From Lactarius indigo (Eukaryota > Basidiomycota > Agaricomycetes > Russulales > Russulaceae): a stretch of 64,000 nucleotides of DNA. This document shows, piece by piece, positions 31,424 through 44,450 of this stretch. Positions within the stretch are counted from its first letter, which is position 1, and each line of letters starts with the position of its first letter. The position numbers and the translations under genes were made by a program. The notes under the pieces are model-generated. The model was not told the origin of the DNA. It saw nothing but the letters and a program-made list of their open reading frames with translations, and did no database searches. Location of the stretch: assembly GCA_025766275.1 (NCBI GenBank), contig JAFKAC010000001.1, forward strand, positions 1,364,001-1,428,000, given 5' to 3'.

Positions 31424-31652
31424 TGTTACTGAAGCCGTAGCCCAATATCTAAATACTCGGAGAAAGTCGGACCCATCTTGACGTGGCGAGCTCTTGTCAA
31501 CTGCGAAAGGAGAGACAGAAAGTGGGAGTAAACAAGGGGGAACAGGGGGGACAATTGGACTCGCATAAATAGCAGTCCGTGACTTAGGTGTGACACGAGG
31601 ACGGGGCTGCGGCGCACACGGAACCCGGCTGCGGTCGAGGTCACGAGTAACA
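31424..31652 (+). mobile_element. LTR-like remnant, 229 bp
   Basis: The segment starts TGTTACT and ends GAGTAACA, giving matched inverted termini. It has a 'cataaatag' TATA-like box near 31566. It is followed at once by AGGTATCAAGAATC, which resembles initiator-Met-tRNA primer sites of copia elements. No flanking duplication and no partner LTR were found, so it may be the 5' end of a truncated element. Confidence 0.4.
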
Positions 31653-32481
31653 AGGTATCAAGAATCTGAGGCTCCAGCCGGAGCCCGTGTCTGGTGCTCC
31701 CACTGGCAGGGTCAAAACTTTGAATACGCCGATCAACCCGGAAGTGCCAGAGAGCGAGTGGATAGCGGACACTAAGAATAGTGTGAGCACTTAGGCGTGA
31801 TGCTTAACAATAGATGTTCTGGTGAGACGAGTGAAGCGCGGAAAGAATGCGTAGCCGGTACAATGAACACAGGAAGCAACCTGAATCATTCCTCATGACC
31901 CGAAAGCAGGAACACTACTTCAGTCCATATCCCATCCTGCAGCTCGACTCGGAGTTGACGCATGCCCTGTGGATGGCGGGAGAAGGACACACTGACAGCT
32001 CCCAGCCCACATGCACCGCCAGTGGCACCACGGCTTCGCTGCGCCTCGACCCTGAGTGGCATACCCCAAGGTTATGCCCTTACACAATTTCTCCACTATC
32101 TCTGTCATACGAAACTCAAACGCGAGCCACAGTACCGCGTCACGACTCACGAGCTCAAGCGCCCCATTCTACTAGTAACGTTGTAATCGCAGAGTAAAGT
32201 AGCAATATATTGTTACAGAGGGTCGTCAACAAATATAAGACATTTAGATAGGAGACGTAAATATATATGCCAGATGGTCTGAATCATACAGAAGCATAGC
32301 AAAAGACAAGAGATGTGATTGAAATACGATGCGCTCATCAGTATCGTGACATGAATCGTACGACCCACTTTGTTAGGTAGCATGGTATACTGCGTAATTA
32401 AGTGAGCCTGTCATCCCGTACTACCGAGCCCTCGCGCTATTGTAGCAACGTAGGGGCTATTGGTCCGTTCTGCGAGCAGGT
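31653..32481. other. Possible retroelement debris and 3' flank
   Basis: No domain can be read in any frame. If the preceding LTR call is right, the first few hundred bases would be leader or gag debris. Confidence 0.35.
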
Positions 32482-34451
32482 TCAGACACACGCCCAGGCG
32501 GTGCATAAGTGACCGTCTCCGGGCCGGAGAGCTTCGCTGCTTACAGCGCTTACCGCCGGCACCTCGGAAACCTCTATCGGCCCCAGTTGGTCGACCAGCC
32601 GAGAAAGAGCTGGAGCTTTTTGAGCCAAGCCTTGTGCAACGGAATATGTCGTTTTAAAGTCGGTTACCAGGTCCTCCCAGGGTGATAGTTGCGCGTTCAG
32701 TGAAGTCGGGATATCTTCTGCGAGGATACGAACAGTCGTTCGGAATATGTCCAGTACGTCGGATGGCATGTTTTCTGTGTCCTTTGTCGGTTGAAGGGAG
32801 GTGATGCTCGCGAGACCGATCGCGCCCGGGTGCCCAAGAAGAGTCTCCACCTTGGTTCCTAGAATAGCAACCAACTTCAGCTTTGCGTCCTGGACATCAA
32901 CACCTGAGTCACGGCTTGAGTGGATGTCGGTTGCGAGCTTCTTTGCAACCAACGCGCCGAAACATCGTCCTATCGTACCGGCAGTGGGGTCCTGTTCAGC
33001 CCATTTTCCAAGGCGATCAGCGTCGGGAGGGGAGAAATCGGATGGCAAGGGGTCCAGGTTCTGATTGTACACCCTTACCCAACACCACAGGGACTTCAGG
33101 CTTATCCGCAGACGCTTCGTCTTTTCGCGCTTTACTGCGGCCGACATGGCAGCGAAGAATCTTAGTATATACGTCTTGATGCGACTGAAGAAGATGGGAA
33201 TGGTCGAGTCGGATAAGGCATAGTCGTCGAAAAATTCTGGCACCAGTGCGGCAGTGGTTTTGGTCTTGTTTTTTTCATTAGTCTTGTTGTTTCCGTTGGT
33301 CTTGTTGTTTTCGTTGGTCTTGTCATTTTCGTTGGTCTTGTCGTTTTTAATGGGAGCCCTAAGGGTCCATTCAAGAGCATTAGCGTCCACTAATTGTTGG
33401 GCTTGAATGCCATGGAGCTCGACTGTCCTCCCCAGGCCATCCCGAAACCTCTGTTTATGCTCGTTGATCCGCTTTTCGAGTCCGACTCCAGGAATAAGTC
33501 GAATGGTTGAGAAAACCACAATCCAGAAAATGTGGTGTAAGCACCACGCGAGTGCAGTGAAGGGTGTGCCATGTGGAGAATCGAAGCAAAAGAACGGAAA
33601 AAATGTCAAAATTGCGTATATGAGGTAGAAGACGGAGAGGTAGATAACGGCGGAATAGCCGAGGGCGAGGGGTCCGAGGGTGACGGGTCCAAGGGTGAGG
33701 GATCCGATGCCCTCGCCGATGGTGAAAATATAGGTGACAAGACCCATGCAGTAGAGAAGGATGGATCCGTGCAAGGACATGGCCAGTAACTGGTGGGTTG
33801 TCTCCACATAAAACCTTTCGAGGCCATTGAACAGAAACATTCGTAAACGCGCTCGCTCGTAAGGTGAACCAGGTCTCTGCGTGAGTTTCAGATACCGCCG
33901 GGACTGTTGTTGGATCAAAGTGGCGAAGACGGAGCAACCCAAGCAGAGGACAACGCTGGTGAACCATGCGACATTGACCATGATGGCAGAAGTAGACGGC
34001 TTGAACGGTTGGCTACTCCCAGCAGAGGTGGTCTCGAGGGGTATCCCGTTGGAGATATTGACAAGTTGGGCGAGTAGCTTGACGGTCTCATCGCCTGGAT
34101 CGGGAGATAGCCACTTGTAGCTTTCAACAAGGGAGACCGTGATGACAGCCGTGAACAGGCCAGCCTTGAAAAAATACCTTAGAAGGGAAATATGCAGAGG
34201 ACTAGACCAGCACATACAAACACGAGGGTAGTGTCCGCTTCTTTTGTAAACCTCTCGACCATCTCTTTATCCCGGTCACCCATCTCCTCAAGGTACTTCA
34301 ACCACTGCTCAGAAGGGAATTTTGAGGTCTCCCCTGGTACACAGATGAGAATACGGTTCGCCAGATAGAAGGCCAACTGACCACCTTGAGCCTCTGTACC
34401 GCCGGTCTTCTCGTCAACCGTATACGAGGTGTCACTGTCGTGCGAGGCCAT
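32482..34451 (-). CDS. Divergent DUF6535 membrane protein on the minus strand
   Basis: Exons 34451-34385, 34333-34218 and 34164-32482 have 51- and 53-bp GT-AG introns in the same phases (1 and 0) as the array copies. The product is 621 residues. Exon 2 ends in 'TLVF' and exon 3 opens with 'AGLFTAVITVSLVESYKWLSPD', the family signature; a segment equivalent to WFLSLVLSLTCALSATLMQQ is present as 'WFTSVVLCLGCSVFATLIQQ'. The N-terminus is about 45 residues shorter than in the array copies. A low-complexity Asn/Lys/Thr repeat sits in the soluble part. A TATAA lies near 34531-34527, about 76 bp upstream. No lesion is seen. It is clearly older than the array duplicates. Confidence 0.82.
33260..33348 (-). 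repeat. 18-bp minisatellite coding an Asn/Lys/Thr repeat
   Basis: About five units encode variants of NDKTNE inside the divergent DUF6535 gene. The array copies lack it. The repeat keeps the frame. Confidence 0.75.
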
Positions 34452-36199
34452 TTGTGAGTGTCAAACAATACGATGTTGAGAAAGATGGAAATGGGACGAA
34501 AAGACGAACTAGTAAGAGAGGTGGCTTATAAGTTGAACGCCGTTAACCAAACCTTCGGGCGTCGACTACTGATAAGCTCGATTAGGGGTGGTCAACCAGC
34601 AACACACTTGAACGATCGAGAAACACCGGTACCAGTAGTGATAGGAAGTGATGTTGCTTGCTACTGTTTCGCGTTCCAGAATTGTTCGTACGCACTACCG
34701 CCCTGTCAGCGTCATTCAAAAACAGTTTAATGATGCTCATCGGCTGGCTTACCTTGAAGGGCCGGTGTGGAGTTTGACGGGCCCCAAAACACCTCGAGGC
34801 TTCTCTTCTGTGAGGGAATGAATCGGCATTCCCTTGGGCAGCGTTTTCGAAACATGCAGCTGCACGCAGATCAGTGCAGATATAGTGGGACGTAAAAGGG
34901 TTGTGATCAATGATGCTACATATAGTAGCGCTGGTATCAACTTGAACATCGTGGGTCGCCGATAAAGCACAAAAATAACAGGAGGTTCTACGACGAAACG
35001 CCGGGAGAACGAAGCGCCTGTATATATGAATTGGATCATACTTGGGTGGCAACTGTGGGCATGTCACTCCGTGCCGCCAGGCAAGGAAGTGTGATTGATC
35101 GGCCATTGGAAGTATTCTCTTGACGGTGATTATGCCAACATGGATGAAAGCATTGGTAAGGCAGTTGTACGCGGACAACTCGGAGGGTCCTGTATATCAT
35201 CACATCACGCCGTCCACATTGCTCTATCGTGACTTGAAGTTTTGGGGACTGACGCCGCTGTTTTCCTCCAATATGTGATCGAACCTCCGCGTTTACTGTA
35301 GCACTCGTGATACAGCCCCCGTTTATTCGGCAGGGCCGGGCCGCAGCTTTCCCTGGCACGATCACGCGTATCTTCTGACATCCCAATCCACAACTTCCAC
35401 GGGTATGACCTAGCTAGTCTTTCCCTCTAACTCAATAATATCGCCTTTTCAGGTATCGCTATCATCACCCTGGCGTCCATGACTTCCGTATAGCACTCCT
35501 GACCACGCACGACCTCCTTGCAGATGCCACGCATGAGCAACGAAGGCTGGGTGTCCTGCTAGATAGGCGTATCCTTCACCTTCTTGTTTGTTGAATGTGT
35601 TGGTTTTGAAGCGCCCCAGCTGCTGGGGTAGTCACAGAAGTCCGGTGCGTCGTCCGTGGCACGCTCTGGTGCCACCAAGTGCCGGTTTCTGACCTGTAAT
35701 CGTCCTCCAGTGCCCCTCGCACTAAACAAAGACGGCCGCCTCCGTCTTACTGCCAGTGGCCAATTACTTCCCCATCTCATGCCTATGTTGATTCCACTTC
35801 TTGTCCCACCTGCAGACACCGGGACGCAGCTAAACACAAATCTCCATATAATATTACATTTCGTCGTGCTGACTGGGCAAATGAGCGCATCCCAGAGGGC
35901 GAGGCTATGGCATCATCATCGCGTAAGCAACTTCTCGTATTGTATCGTGCAGGTAGCCACTGATAGTTGCATACTGTGAGCCAAGTGGGTTTATTTGAGC
36001 GGTGGCAATTCCAGTTTGATATACCTCTTCAAGCGCGCTCACGCGATTAAATGCCCGGTGCGAGAGAAACTCTGTAAGTCGTATACAAAACATGACTATA
36101 TATACCGAATCATGTAGAAGCATAACCCTGAAGGAAAAAGACATAACAGAAATTATGCGATACAGTCACCGTGACCTAGTGCAAGTCACTTAGGTAGCG
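34452..36199. other. Intergenic region between the divergent gene and unit 3
   Basis: The first 100 bp hold the promoter of the minus-strand gene. Several open frames of 90-200 codons occur on the minus strand (for example 34582-35178). None has recognisable domains, splice structure or family resemblance, so I call no gene. Confidence 0.45.
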
Positions 36200-38750
36200 T
36201 TGTACTTGCTCCCGACCAATCGACCAACGATAACACCGAAGATCAACGCGCTGGCGCGCACTTTCGACTCTCGACGTGTGTCCTCCTCTGAAATGCCAGC
36301 ACATACAATAGAGATCATCGGAGGTCCCTCTAGAAGATTATGCAGGAATCAAGACAAGGAGAAAGCCGAGTTTGGAGCTTGAAGGATCACCGTGACGGGG
36401 CCAGATGGCATCCATTGCGATATTCTCGTGTCGCTTATTTATGGTCATTTCTATCATAGTATGTCCTTCCCACTCTTGTGTAACTTCGCCATCGGCCCTC
36501 GGGGCTTTCATTGCTGAAGAAAAGAAGACAAACATTCGCGGTAACATCCCGTCAATTGGGCACACATACTTTCGGCCATGAGAATGAATATCCTCAGTCT
36601 CTGACCCACCCGTCTCTTGTGAATCTTTAGTTCGCATGTGCCTTTCTAATCTCCTTGTGTCAGGAGACAAGGACCTTCAACACCTTGGAGATTCTTATCT
36701 TCGGGCAGGCAGGTCGGGTGTTTGCGCTTAGGTTTATACTCTTGGGTTCTTGTGATGGCGTGCCCATCGGCAGATGGTTGCAGCACCGAAAGCACCCCAC
36801 ATATTGCCAGTTCCTGGCAACCATATTTGAATTACTAGATTTCGCTCGTTTGATTCTGTCTCGAAATTTGATCTTTCTCACCAGGTGTTCTAGTTAAGTC
36901 TGGACATGGACGTCTCAGGCCTGCATTGTGATAGGGTTTTCTATGTTGATCGAGGCTAAATTTCTGGGGTTTTGTCGCCGTTGCTTGTTCGGTCCATTTT
37001 CACTCCGGGGATTCACTTTCCCCGGCCTCCCTTCTCTGGTGGCGCCGTCGGAAGCCTTTCCTGCTGTGTGTGATTACCAATAACGCCATTTCTACTGTAT
37101 ACATTCCTGTCTACTTTTCACAAGCTCCACGGACACATTCCCTGTGACAGTCCTTCATGAGAATCTCCCATGTATATTTAGATCGATCGCTACAGAGGGT
37201 TTTCCTGATGAGCACGCACACTAGAACGACCGTGCTCCGCTGAGCTTCCTCGCGTCGACGCATCGTCCTTATCTCTCTTCTACAGAATTGCACCCTAGAA
37301 CTATAGCTCATCCAGGCGCCTCCACTTCTCGTTGGACCTATGTTACCTCGTGTTCCATCATCTGATTGGGGACGATGGCACTGGTCAAGCACTGGTCACT
37401 GTTCTGATACACCTACCTCGTTGCTGGGGTCTAACCTACCCACGCGGCGAGTACAGGTCGTACCTTGCCTGCAGCAGTGGAGAAAAACTCGGCACGTAGC
37501 AAGATGAGACCGACACTTCCTCGAGGCAACGTTTCTCTTCGCTCGCGGATCTCTCAGGCTCAACACCAAATTCCCGCATTCGGTGTGCGCACATGACCGA
37601 GTCGTCTCTGGCTTTTACGTATGGGTACGGCATCATGGAAGCATCATGTGCAAGGTCCAATTATGGATGATAATTGCATCGAGGGCACGAGGCGGTGGGG
37701 TGAAGAGGTCGATACGAGATGTTGCTGCAGATAATGATGTCCGTATACAGCCTGATAGATCTCTAAATGTGACACTTGGGTATACATGGCGGGATTTTAC
37801 CAGAGGAAGCGTAGATCCCTCATGCTAAACAAGCCTTGCACGAGCAATATGACACCAATCTTGTGCCGGCGATGATGATGCTATGCTGAAGCCCACCCTC
37901 CATGGTGTGCACAGTCCAATCAATCGTACAGTGCTATGGAACCAGATATTGGGCCAAAAGCTGCCTTCACATCGATAGCAACGACAAGATAGTGTGGGCA
38001 CGTGATGTTCATTCGTGCGTTCACAAGCACCGTGATCCGATTACTAGTAGTTAGCTATACTTGTCAGGACGAAGCAACATAGATGGCCTTTCATCACTTC
38101 AGCCGTTCAAGTTAGTTACGGTATACAGTGGTAAAGTATCCGAGTCTGGATCACAATTAGCCCTCATCTGCCAATCACACTTCCATGCTAGTTGGCCTTG
38201 CGTGCCATGGTCATTACGCCTACGCTCGTTCTTCAATCACAGCTTGATCTACCATACACTTTCTTAATCACTACTGTATTCTAGAGTCAATGACGCAATA
38301 TTGACTGTTTTGTTCTGTACTATTCTTCTTCGTGTGCTTGATGACATTTATTTAACGTCACCCGAGTCGGCCATAACACACGTGATCTGTATATGGCACA
38401 AGTCAACGTCCTCCGTGTGTGCACACGTTTCGAAAACGTTGCTCATTGGGACGCCAACCCCACCTCCAGATTAGAGAACCACTCTGGCTGCTTGTGAAAG
38501 GAGGTCTGCCTGACTCTGCTGTATTGCTTTGCGGGGAAAGGGGGCTCTGTGAAGCTCAATGTGAGTGATTATCTTCGCGAAAAAGCTTTATATTACCATT
38601 GGTAGCAGAGTTCCTTGCTCCGGATGCAACGAATTATACCTAATCTGTCGATGGCTGAAGGTGTGAGTGATAGCGTTCAATCAGCTTCGACATGTGGTCG
38701 AGTGGTCCTCCTTCCGCAGTAGCCCTCGTCACATCCATTGACCGTCAGAA
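36200..38750 (+). repeat. Spacer and promoter of DUF6535 unit 3
   Basis: This is the longest well-kept spacer. 36200-37440 corresponds to about 42070-43240, 52030-52620 and 62950-63990. 37440-38050 corresponds to the spacer parts of units 1, 2, 4 and 5. The box ACGTTTCGAAAACGTTG is at 38425-38441. The expected TATAAAT is missing: the bases between 'gatagcgttc' and 'gcttcgac' near 38670 have lost the block present in copy 1. Confidence 0.65.
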
Positions 38751-40781
38751 ATGGCGTCACCCAGCCCCCATGTGAAATTCGATGTTCAAACTCACCCTAT
38801 TACTGAGCCTCGGCCTGGAATTCCTCCAGGCGTTCAGCCTATTCATCCCGCTGATCTCAAGACTGAAGGTACTACCAACCATCCCGAGGATGGTCCCCCA
38901 CAGCAACCTGCGGACACGGATTACCATGACAAACAAGGTGACAAAAACGCTCAGCGAAGTAAGCTGGTTGCTGTTTCACAAGCTGTATTCTCATCCGCGA
39001 TCTGCGTACTCGCGCGTACTAGCTGAGAACTACGAGAACTACGGAGACTCCTCTGGAAGGTTGTGGATGATGTACCTCAATGAGGCCGAGAAAGAGGATA
39101 AATAAACAACTGAGAATTGGAATACAGGTCAAAGACTGGTCTGTTTTCCGCCACTGTTGCATGCGCACCTTACACAAATATCTCAACAACTTGCCAACGC
39201 CTCCAACGGAATACCTCTCGCAAGTGTTGCGGCGCAGAACAGTCAACCATTTAGTCCAACAGCTTCTGCCGTCAGGGTCAACGTGATGTGGTTCCTTGAT
39301 TTGGTCCTCAGCTTGACTTGCGCGCTCTCGGCAACATTGATGCAACAATGGGCCCGATGATATCTGCAACTCAGACAGCATCGCAGTGCACCTCACAAGC
39401 GCGCTCGTATGTGGGCGTTTATCTTCTATGGTATAAATGGACTCAAAATGACCCGAGCCATCGAGGCAATGCCCGCACTCCTACACCTATTGGTCTTCCT
39501 CTTCTTTGCAGGCCTCGTCGACTTTCTTATCCCTATCAACACGACCGTCGCATACTTCACTCTCGGCTGGATCGCTCTGTTCGCTCTTGCGTACGCGATT
39601 CTGACGATCTTACCCAACCTACGCCTCAATCGCCCATATCGCACGCCGCTGTCTGGAATCACATGGCGTTTATCCCAGTTTTCCGTGCTGGGAACCTTCC
39701 TGGCCATCCTTGGTATTGAGGGATCATTTCACGGACTTTTGTTGTCACTATGGCAATGGGTTCGTGGGCAGGTGACGGAGACTTCTGGTCCCACCAAGTG
39801 GAGGACGACACTCGAGGAGCAACTCTCGATGCGTCGTAAATGGCTCAAGGACGGTTTGCGGAAAAGTGTATGGACACTTGAAGCTCTCGATGAAGACAAG
39901 AAGATTGAAGACTTTGCCGAACGCGTACCAGGATTCTTCGACTCCAAAGCCGTCCCGGATCCGGCGTCGGCAATCCTTCCCCTATGACTAACCAGTCCGA
40001 CTCAACGACCGTGACTGAACCCATCCTTGGATCCCGTCTCCGCGATCTCCTCAAGACGTGTATACCAGGCACCTCAACGAAGAGAAACGCAAGAGCCGTC
40101 TACGGGTGCGTGTAAAGTGCCTATTGTCTTGCGGAAGGGCGTACAATCAGCTAGATAAATCTCAACCATTATCCTCCTATGTCCGCATCGTTTTCGCCGA
40201 TCCCGAGACGTCCCATCGAATTCAGGCGGAAGATGACCTTTCTGCGCGCGTCACAGGACGTTGCTTCGGGGCGTTGGTCGCAAAGAAGCTCTCAGCCGAT
40301 ATCAATTGGAATAATACTCAGGACGTTCGAGTCAAAGAGGGGGAACTTGCGTGCCTATTGGCTATTCTTGGTATCGACAGCCGCGAGGTGATGCCTTTGC
40401 TTGGCCAACCTGGCGCCATCGAACTTGCTAGCATTGTTTCCCTCATGTCGGCCGACTTGTTCGTTGGAGACATAATCCCGCCGGATGTCTTGGAAGTGTT
40501 CAAAGAGACGGTCAGCGTCCTCTCCGAGCTTCTTCTGAGTCTCCTTGCTAGGGGGCAAGCCAACCTGCCGCAACCTCAAGTTGAACATTTCCACAAGATA
40601 TATTCGGAGGCTCCCAACTGGCCCAAAGGACAGGGTGCTGACGACGGTCGTAACGTTTCCCGAATCACAACCCTCACAAGACTCATGGACTAATATTTCT
40701 CATGTCTCGCTGCAGTTGCGCGAGACCCCGGTGCGGATTGAAGGGGCATCAGACAGCGGTATTGGCGATGGTTTATTTTAG
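38751..40781 (+). pseudogene. DUF6535 array copy 3, pseudogene
   Basis: This is the closest relative of copy 1 by eye, sharing the ENYENY duplication, 64-bp intron 1 and near-identical 3' half. Exon 1 is 38751-38958 and exon 2 starts at 39023. Exon 2 meets TAA at 39103-39105, where copy 1 has GAA. The rest of exon 2, intron 2 and the start of exon 3 are partly deleted around 39115-39165. Further lesions: TGA at 39357-39359 in place of CGA after 'QQWAR', an internal deletion in the 'KSVELSATD' region near 39865, a frameshift before 40000, and a small deletion near 40070. Together with the lost TATA box this is a dead gene. Confidence 0.9.
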
Positions 40782-41189
40782 ACGTAAATAAGGCAGATTT
40801 CCTTCGGAATATCATGTTCCATGAGCGGCTACACCGCAGATTGAGCGCCATTTTCCGTAATTTACCATACATGTTCTCAAGGTGGACAGGCTATTTCGCT
40901 TTGTCTATCCCGCTTCCTTACCCGTTGCAACGCTGCGGTAGACGTATGGTTTATTGCGTCAGATAATTCATCAAGAGTTGGCCCATGGGTCGCGTAGGTC
41001 GACGGTGGACAGTACGATTCAACCATAGTATAACAGACCAACTTGAAGGAAGCGCGGCAAGCGCTTGTATTTCCAGTCACAGATGTGCATACAAACACTT
41101 GGAAACAAAAAGAAATCTCCGCGAGTCATAAATATTGCATAGTTACTGCATCGTGTCTTTTCCTTCAGCTCCCGGATTCAAATATTCAA
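40782..41189. repeat. Downstream block of unit 3
   Basis: It matches 25348-25720 along most of its length, including the 'gttggcccatgggtcgcgtagg' region near 40980. No gene is present. Confidence 0.65.
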
Positions 41190-41445
41190 AACCGACGAGG
41201 ACCGTGACAAGCTCGTATACCTATCAACTGGATTTTCCCTTCGCTCCTGCTCTCGCACTTCGGCGATCTGCCACACATTTCGTTTGAAGACACCATACAG
41301 ACGCCCGACCATCGCTGCTCCATGGCCCACTGTGCTGCCGCGTACCACCCTTTTGGAACGTTGATGCCACACCCGGCCACGAGACACAACAGCACCGAAA
41401 GCGAGCAGAATTGGGAACTTGAAGGCTTTCCAGGTGGCACCTTGC
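41190..41445 (-). pseudogene. Atg22-like 3' fragment behind unit 3
   Basis: The minus strand carries only the exon 14 part: the 'WKAF.FPILLAF.AV' region and the tail with 'EQRWSGV'. It is shortened and shifted. It breaks off at 41446, where promoter-like DUF6535 spacer DNA begins. Confidence 0.7.
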
Positions 41446-42050
41446 TGCACACGTTTCGAAAACGTTGCCCATCGGAACGCTATCACCACCCTTGATTTGT
41501 TACGATACGTACTTCTACACCTCACCACTTCTTGTTCTTTCTCGACGGTTCTCCATGTTTCCGAACGTCCTTCCAACCTGTTGACTCACACTTTCTGTAT
41601 GATTCGGAGGACGTTCTCGTAGCTTCCATATGACTCTTACCAGTAGTACTTAAGGACGAGTTTCCATGTACTAAGAGCTCTAAGCTCGACTTACTGTATT
41701 CAACTGCAGTAACTTCTCGTATAAACATCTCTTTGGCTTCACGAACCCGAACGATCGCTCGTCGTTGACTCGCGACTCCCTCTCATCTTGTGCATCATCG
41801 CTCCGCCGTCTGATTGTCGGCATTATCCGAACTCCGATTCGATCTCCGACTCGAATCCGAACGATACGCCTTACTGCGCGTAACATGATTATACCTGATT
41901 CAGTCCTCCGCTTAAGTTTTAACTCTTCTTGTTCCACCAAGCGGTGGCATTTTCTTTGTGGCTTCCTTTTCTGACCTTCGGCGATGGCCTCTGGAAGAGC
42001 GGATGTCATATCGAGCGCTCAGACCGCGCTCAGCGCCAAAAAAAAAAAAA
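41446..42050. other. Chimeric junction and unassigned DNA
   Basis: The first about 50 bp (41446-41500) match the ACGTTTCGAAAACGTTG promoter box and its flank, now directly joined to Atg22 debris. 41500-42050 is unique within the window, has a 13-A run near 42039 and no recognisable gene. A non-autonomous retroposon is possible but unsupported. Confidence 0.4.
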
Positions 42051-44450
42051 CTCCCGGACCGGGTTGTGACGAATGATAACACCGTGACCAAGACCATGAC
42101 CGAAGCTCAACCCGCTGGTGGGTACATTCAACCTTTGACGTGTCTCTTTTAAATGCCAGGACGTACAGCACCAGATGAGACCTTCGGAGGTTCCTCTGGA
42201 AAACTATGCAGGAATCGTGACAAGGAGAAAGCTGCGAATTCGAAGAGGCCACTGAGCTAGATGGCATTCCTCTATAGCATCCTCGTGCTGCTCATTTATG
42301 GCCGTATCTGGCATATCTTTCCAACTCTTATGAAACTTGTACAGTGGCACCTCAGGGCTCCCACCGCTGAAAAAAAAACAGCGAACACTCGCAAGTGCCA
42401 TCTTATCGATTGCGCGCATTCTTCAACCACGCGAATGAATACTCTCAGTCTCGAACCCGCTCACCTCTTGTGGACCATTGATCAGTTTGCATGCTTTTCA
42501 AAGCTTTCCAGGTTAGGAGACAGAATATCTTGGACGGTCCTTATCTTTAGGCGTGCCAGGTTTTTGCTCTTGGGTTCTTGTGATGGCGTGCTCACCAGCA
42601 GCCGGTTGCAGTACCGAAGGCACCGCAAATTTCCGGTGGCTAGCAGCCGTATTTGAATTGCTAGCTTTTGCCGGTTTTGTCTCGAAATTTGATCTCTCTC
42701 ATTAGGTGTTCCAGACAGGTCTGAACGCTTACGTTGTGATACAGTAGGGCGCTATTGTCTATGTAGATCGAGCCTAAAGCTTTTGGGGTTTGTCGCCATC
42801 ACTTGTTTAGTTCATGTCTGCTTCGGCGATTTTCTTTCCCCAGCCTCCCTTCTCTGGTAGCGCCGTCGAAAGCCTTTCCTGCTTCGAGTGTTCACCAGTA
42901 ATACCAATTCTACTGTATACGATCCCCCACAAGCTCCGCAGACTCACGCCCAGTGACAAGCCGTCATGAGGACCCCCCGTATAAGTCCCGGTAATTGGCT
43001 CAAATTTCTGTACTATCCAACGGAGGGTTTTCCTCATGACCGTGTAGACTAGCACGCCCATGCTCGCTCCGCTCAGTTTCCTCGCGTCAACGCGTCGTCC
43101 TTCTCTCCCTTCTACTTCCCTCCCTTCTACAGATTTTCACCCCAGATCTATAACCCATTCAGGCACTTCTACTTCTCGCCGGACCTGCAATCCCTCATCT
43201 CATTGAGAGCGACGGCACTGGTCCCTGCTCTGACACACCTACCTCGTCATTGAGGTCGAGTTTTCCCATGCAGTACCACAGCGGAGAAAAAACTCAGCAT
43301 GTAACAAGACGAGACTGACACTTTTCCGAGGGGATCGATCCCGTGCCGTTTCTCTCCACACAGGGATCCCTCGGCACCAAGTTCCCACATTCGGTATATG
43401 CGTATGATCAAGTCGTCTCGGGGTTTTACGTATAGATGTGGCACCAAGGAGGCTTTATGTGCAAGGGCCACGTGGAAGTATGGATAATAATAGCATCGAG
43501 AAGGGCACGAGGCGGTGGGGCGAAGAAATTGACGCCGAGATACTGCTGTAGTCGATAATTATGTCTGTCTGCAGCTGGATGGATCTCTAAATGCGACAAT
43601 TGGGTACTACTATGCACGGCGATATTTACCAAGAGGTCCAGAGGAAAGGTAGACCCCTCTCGCTAAACGAGCCACGAACCTTGCACGAGCAACAAGAGAT
43701 CAATCTTGTGCCGGTGATGTCGTTGCCACGCTGAAGTCCACCCACATAACGCGCACACTCCGATCAGCCCTACAGCGCTATGGAAATAGGTGTTAGGCCA
43801 GAAGCCACCTTCACGTCGATGGCAAAGGCAAGTAAGGTAATGTCACACGGGCACTGGGCACGCACCCTCGTCTACCGATCAGACTTCCATGCTAGTCGGC
43901 TTCTTGCCAACATCATTACGCCCACGCTCGACGCTCGATTTACCGTACGCGCTTTCCTAATCAGTACCGTATTCCAGATTTGGCCCTGTATTCTTGTAAC
44001 AAAACGTCGTGCGCTTGATGACACTTATTTGGCATCGCTTGTTACTGCAATTCAACGTCCTACGTTTGCGCACACGTTTTGAAGACGTTGTCCATCGGAA
44101 CGCCAACTCCACCCCCATATTAGACGACCTTTAATTCGAACCGAGATCTTTAAACACTACGCTCTGGCTTCTTATGCCAGGAGGTCTGCTGATAAACGCC
44201 GTGTTGTTTTGTTTTGTGGTGGTTGCGGACGTTGTGATACTCAACGTGAGCACCCAGAAGCTTCCTATCACTATCGGTACCGGGGTTCCTTGGTTGACCA
44301 GTTTATGGATGTTTTAGCTCCGGATGCAGACGGATAATTCCCAATGTGTCGACAGCTGTTGGCGTTTATTCTATAAATTCCTCTCCAAGTTTGACGTGTA
44401 GACGAGCTGCCCTCTCCGTAGTGGCCCTCATCGCAATTTTGACGCCAGAT
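42051..44450 (+). repeat. Spacer and promoter of DUF6535 unit 4
   Basis: It is parallel to the unit 3 spacer. A diverged box ACGTTTTGAAGACGTTG lies at 44074-44090. TATAAAT is at 44372-44378, 79 bp before the ATG. No gene is recognised. Confidence 0.6.

Noticed and set aside
34582..35386. Minus-strand frames of 90-200 codons between units
   Set aside because: No family match, no splice structure and no conserved start; not supported as genes.
41500..42050. A SINE ending in the 13-A run near 42039
   Set aside because: No flanking duplication, no polymerase III boxes identified, and no second copy in the window.
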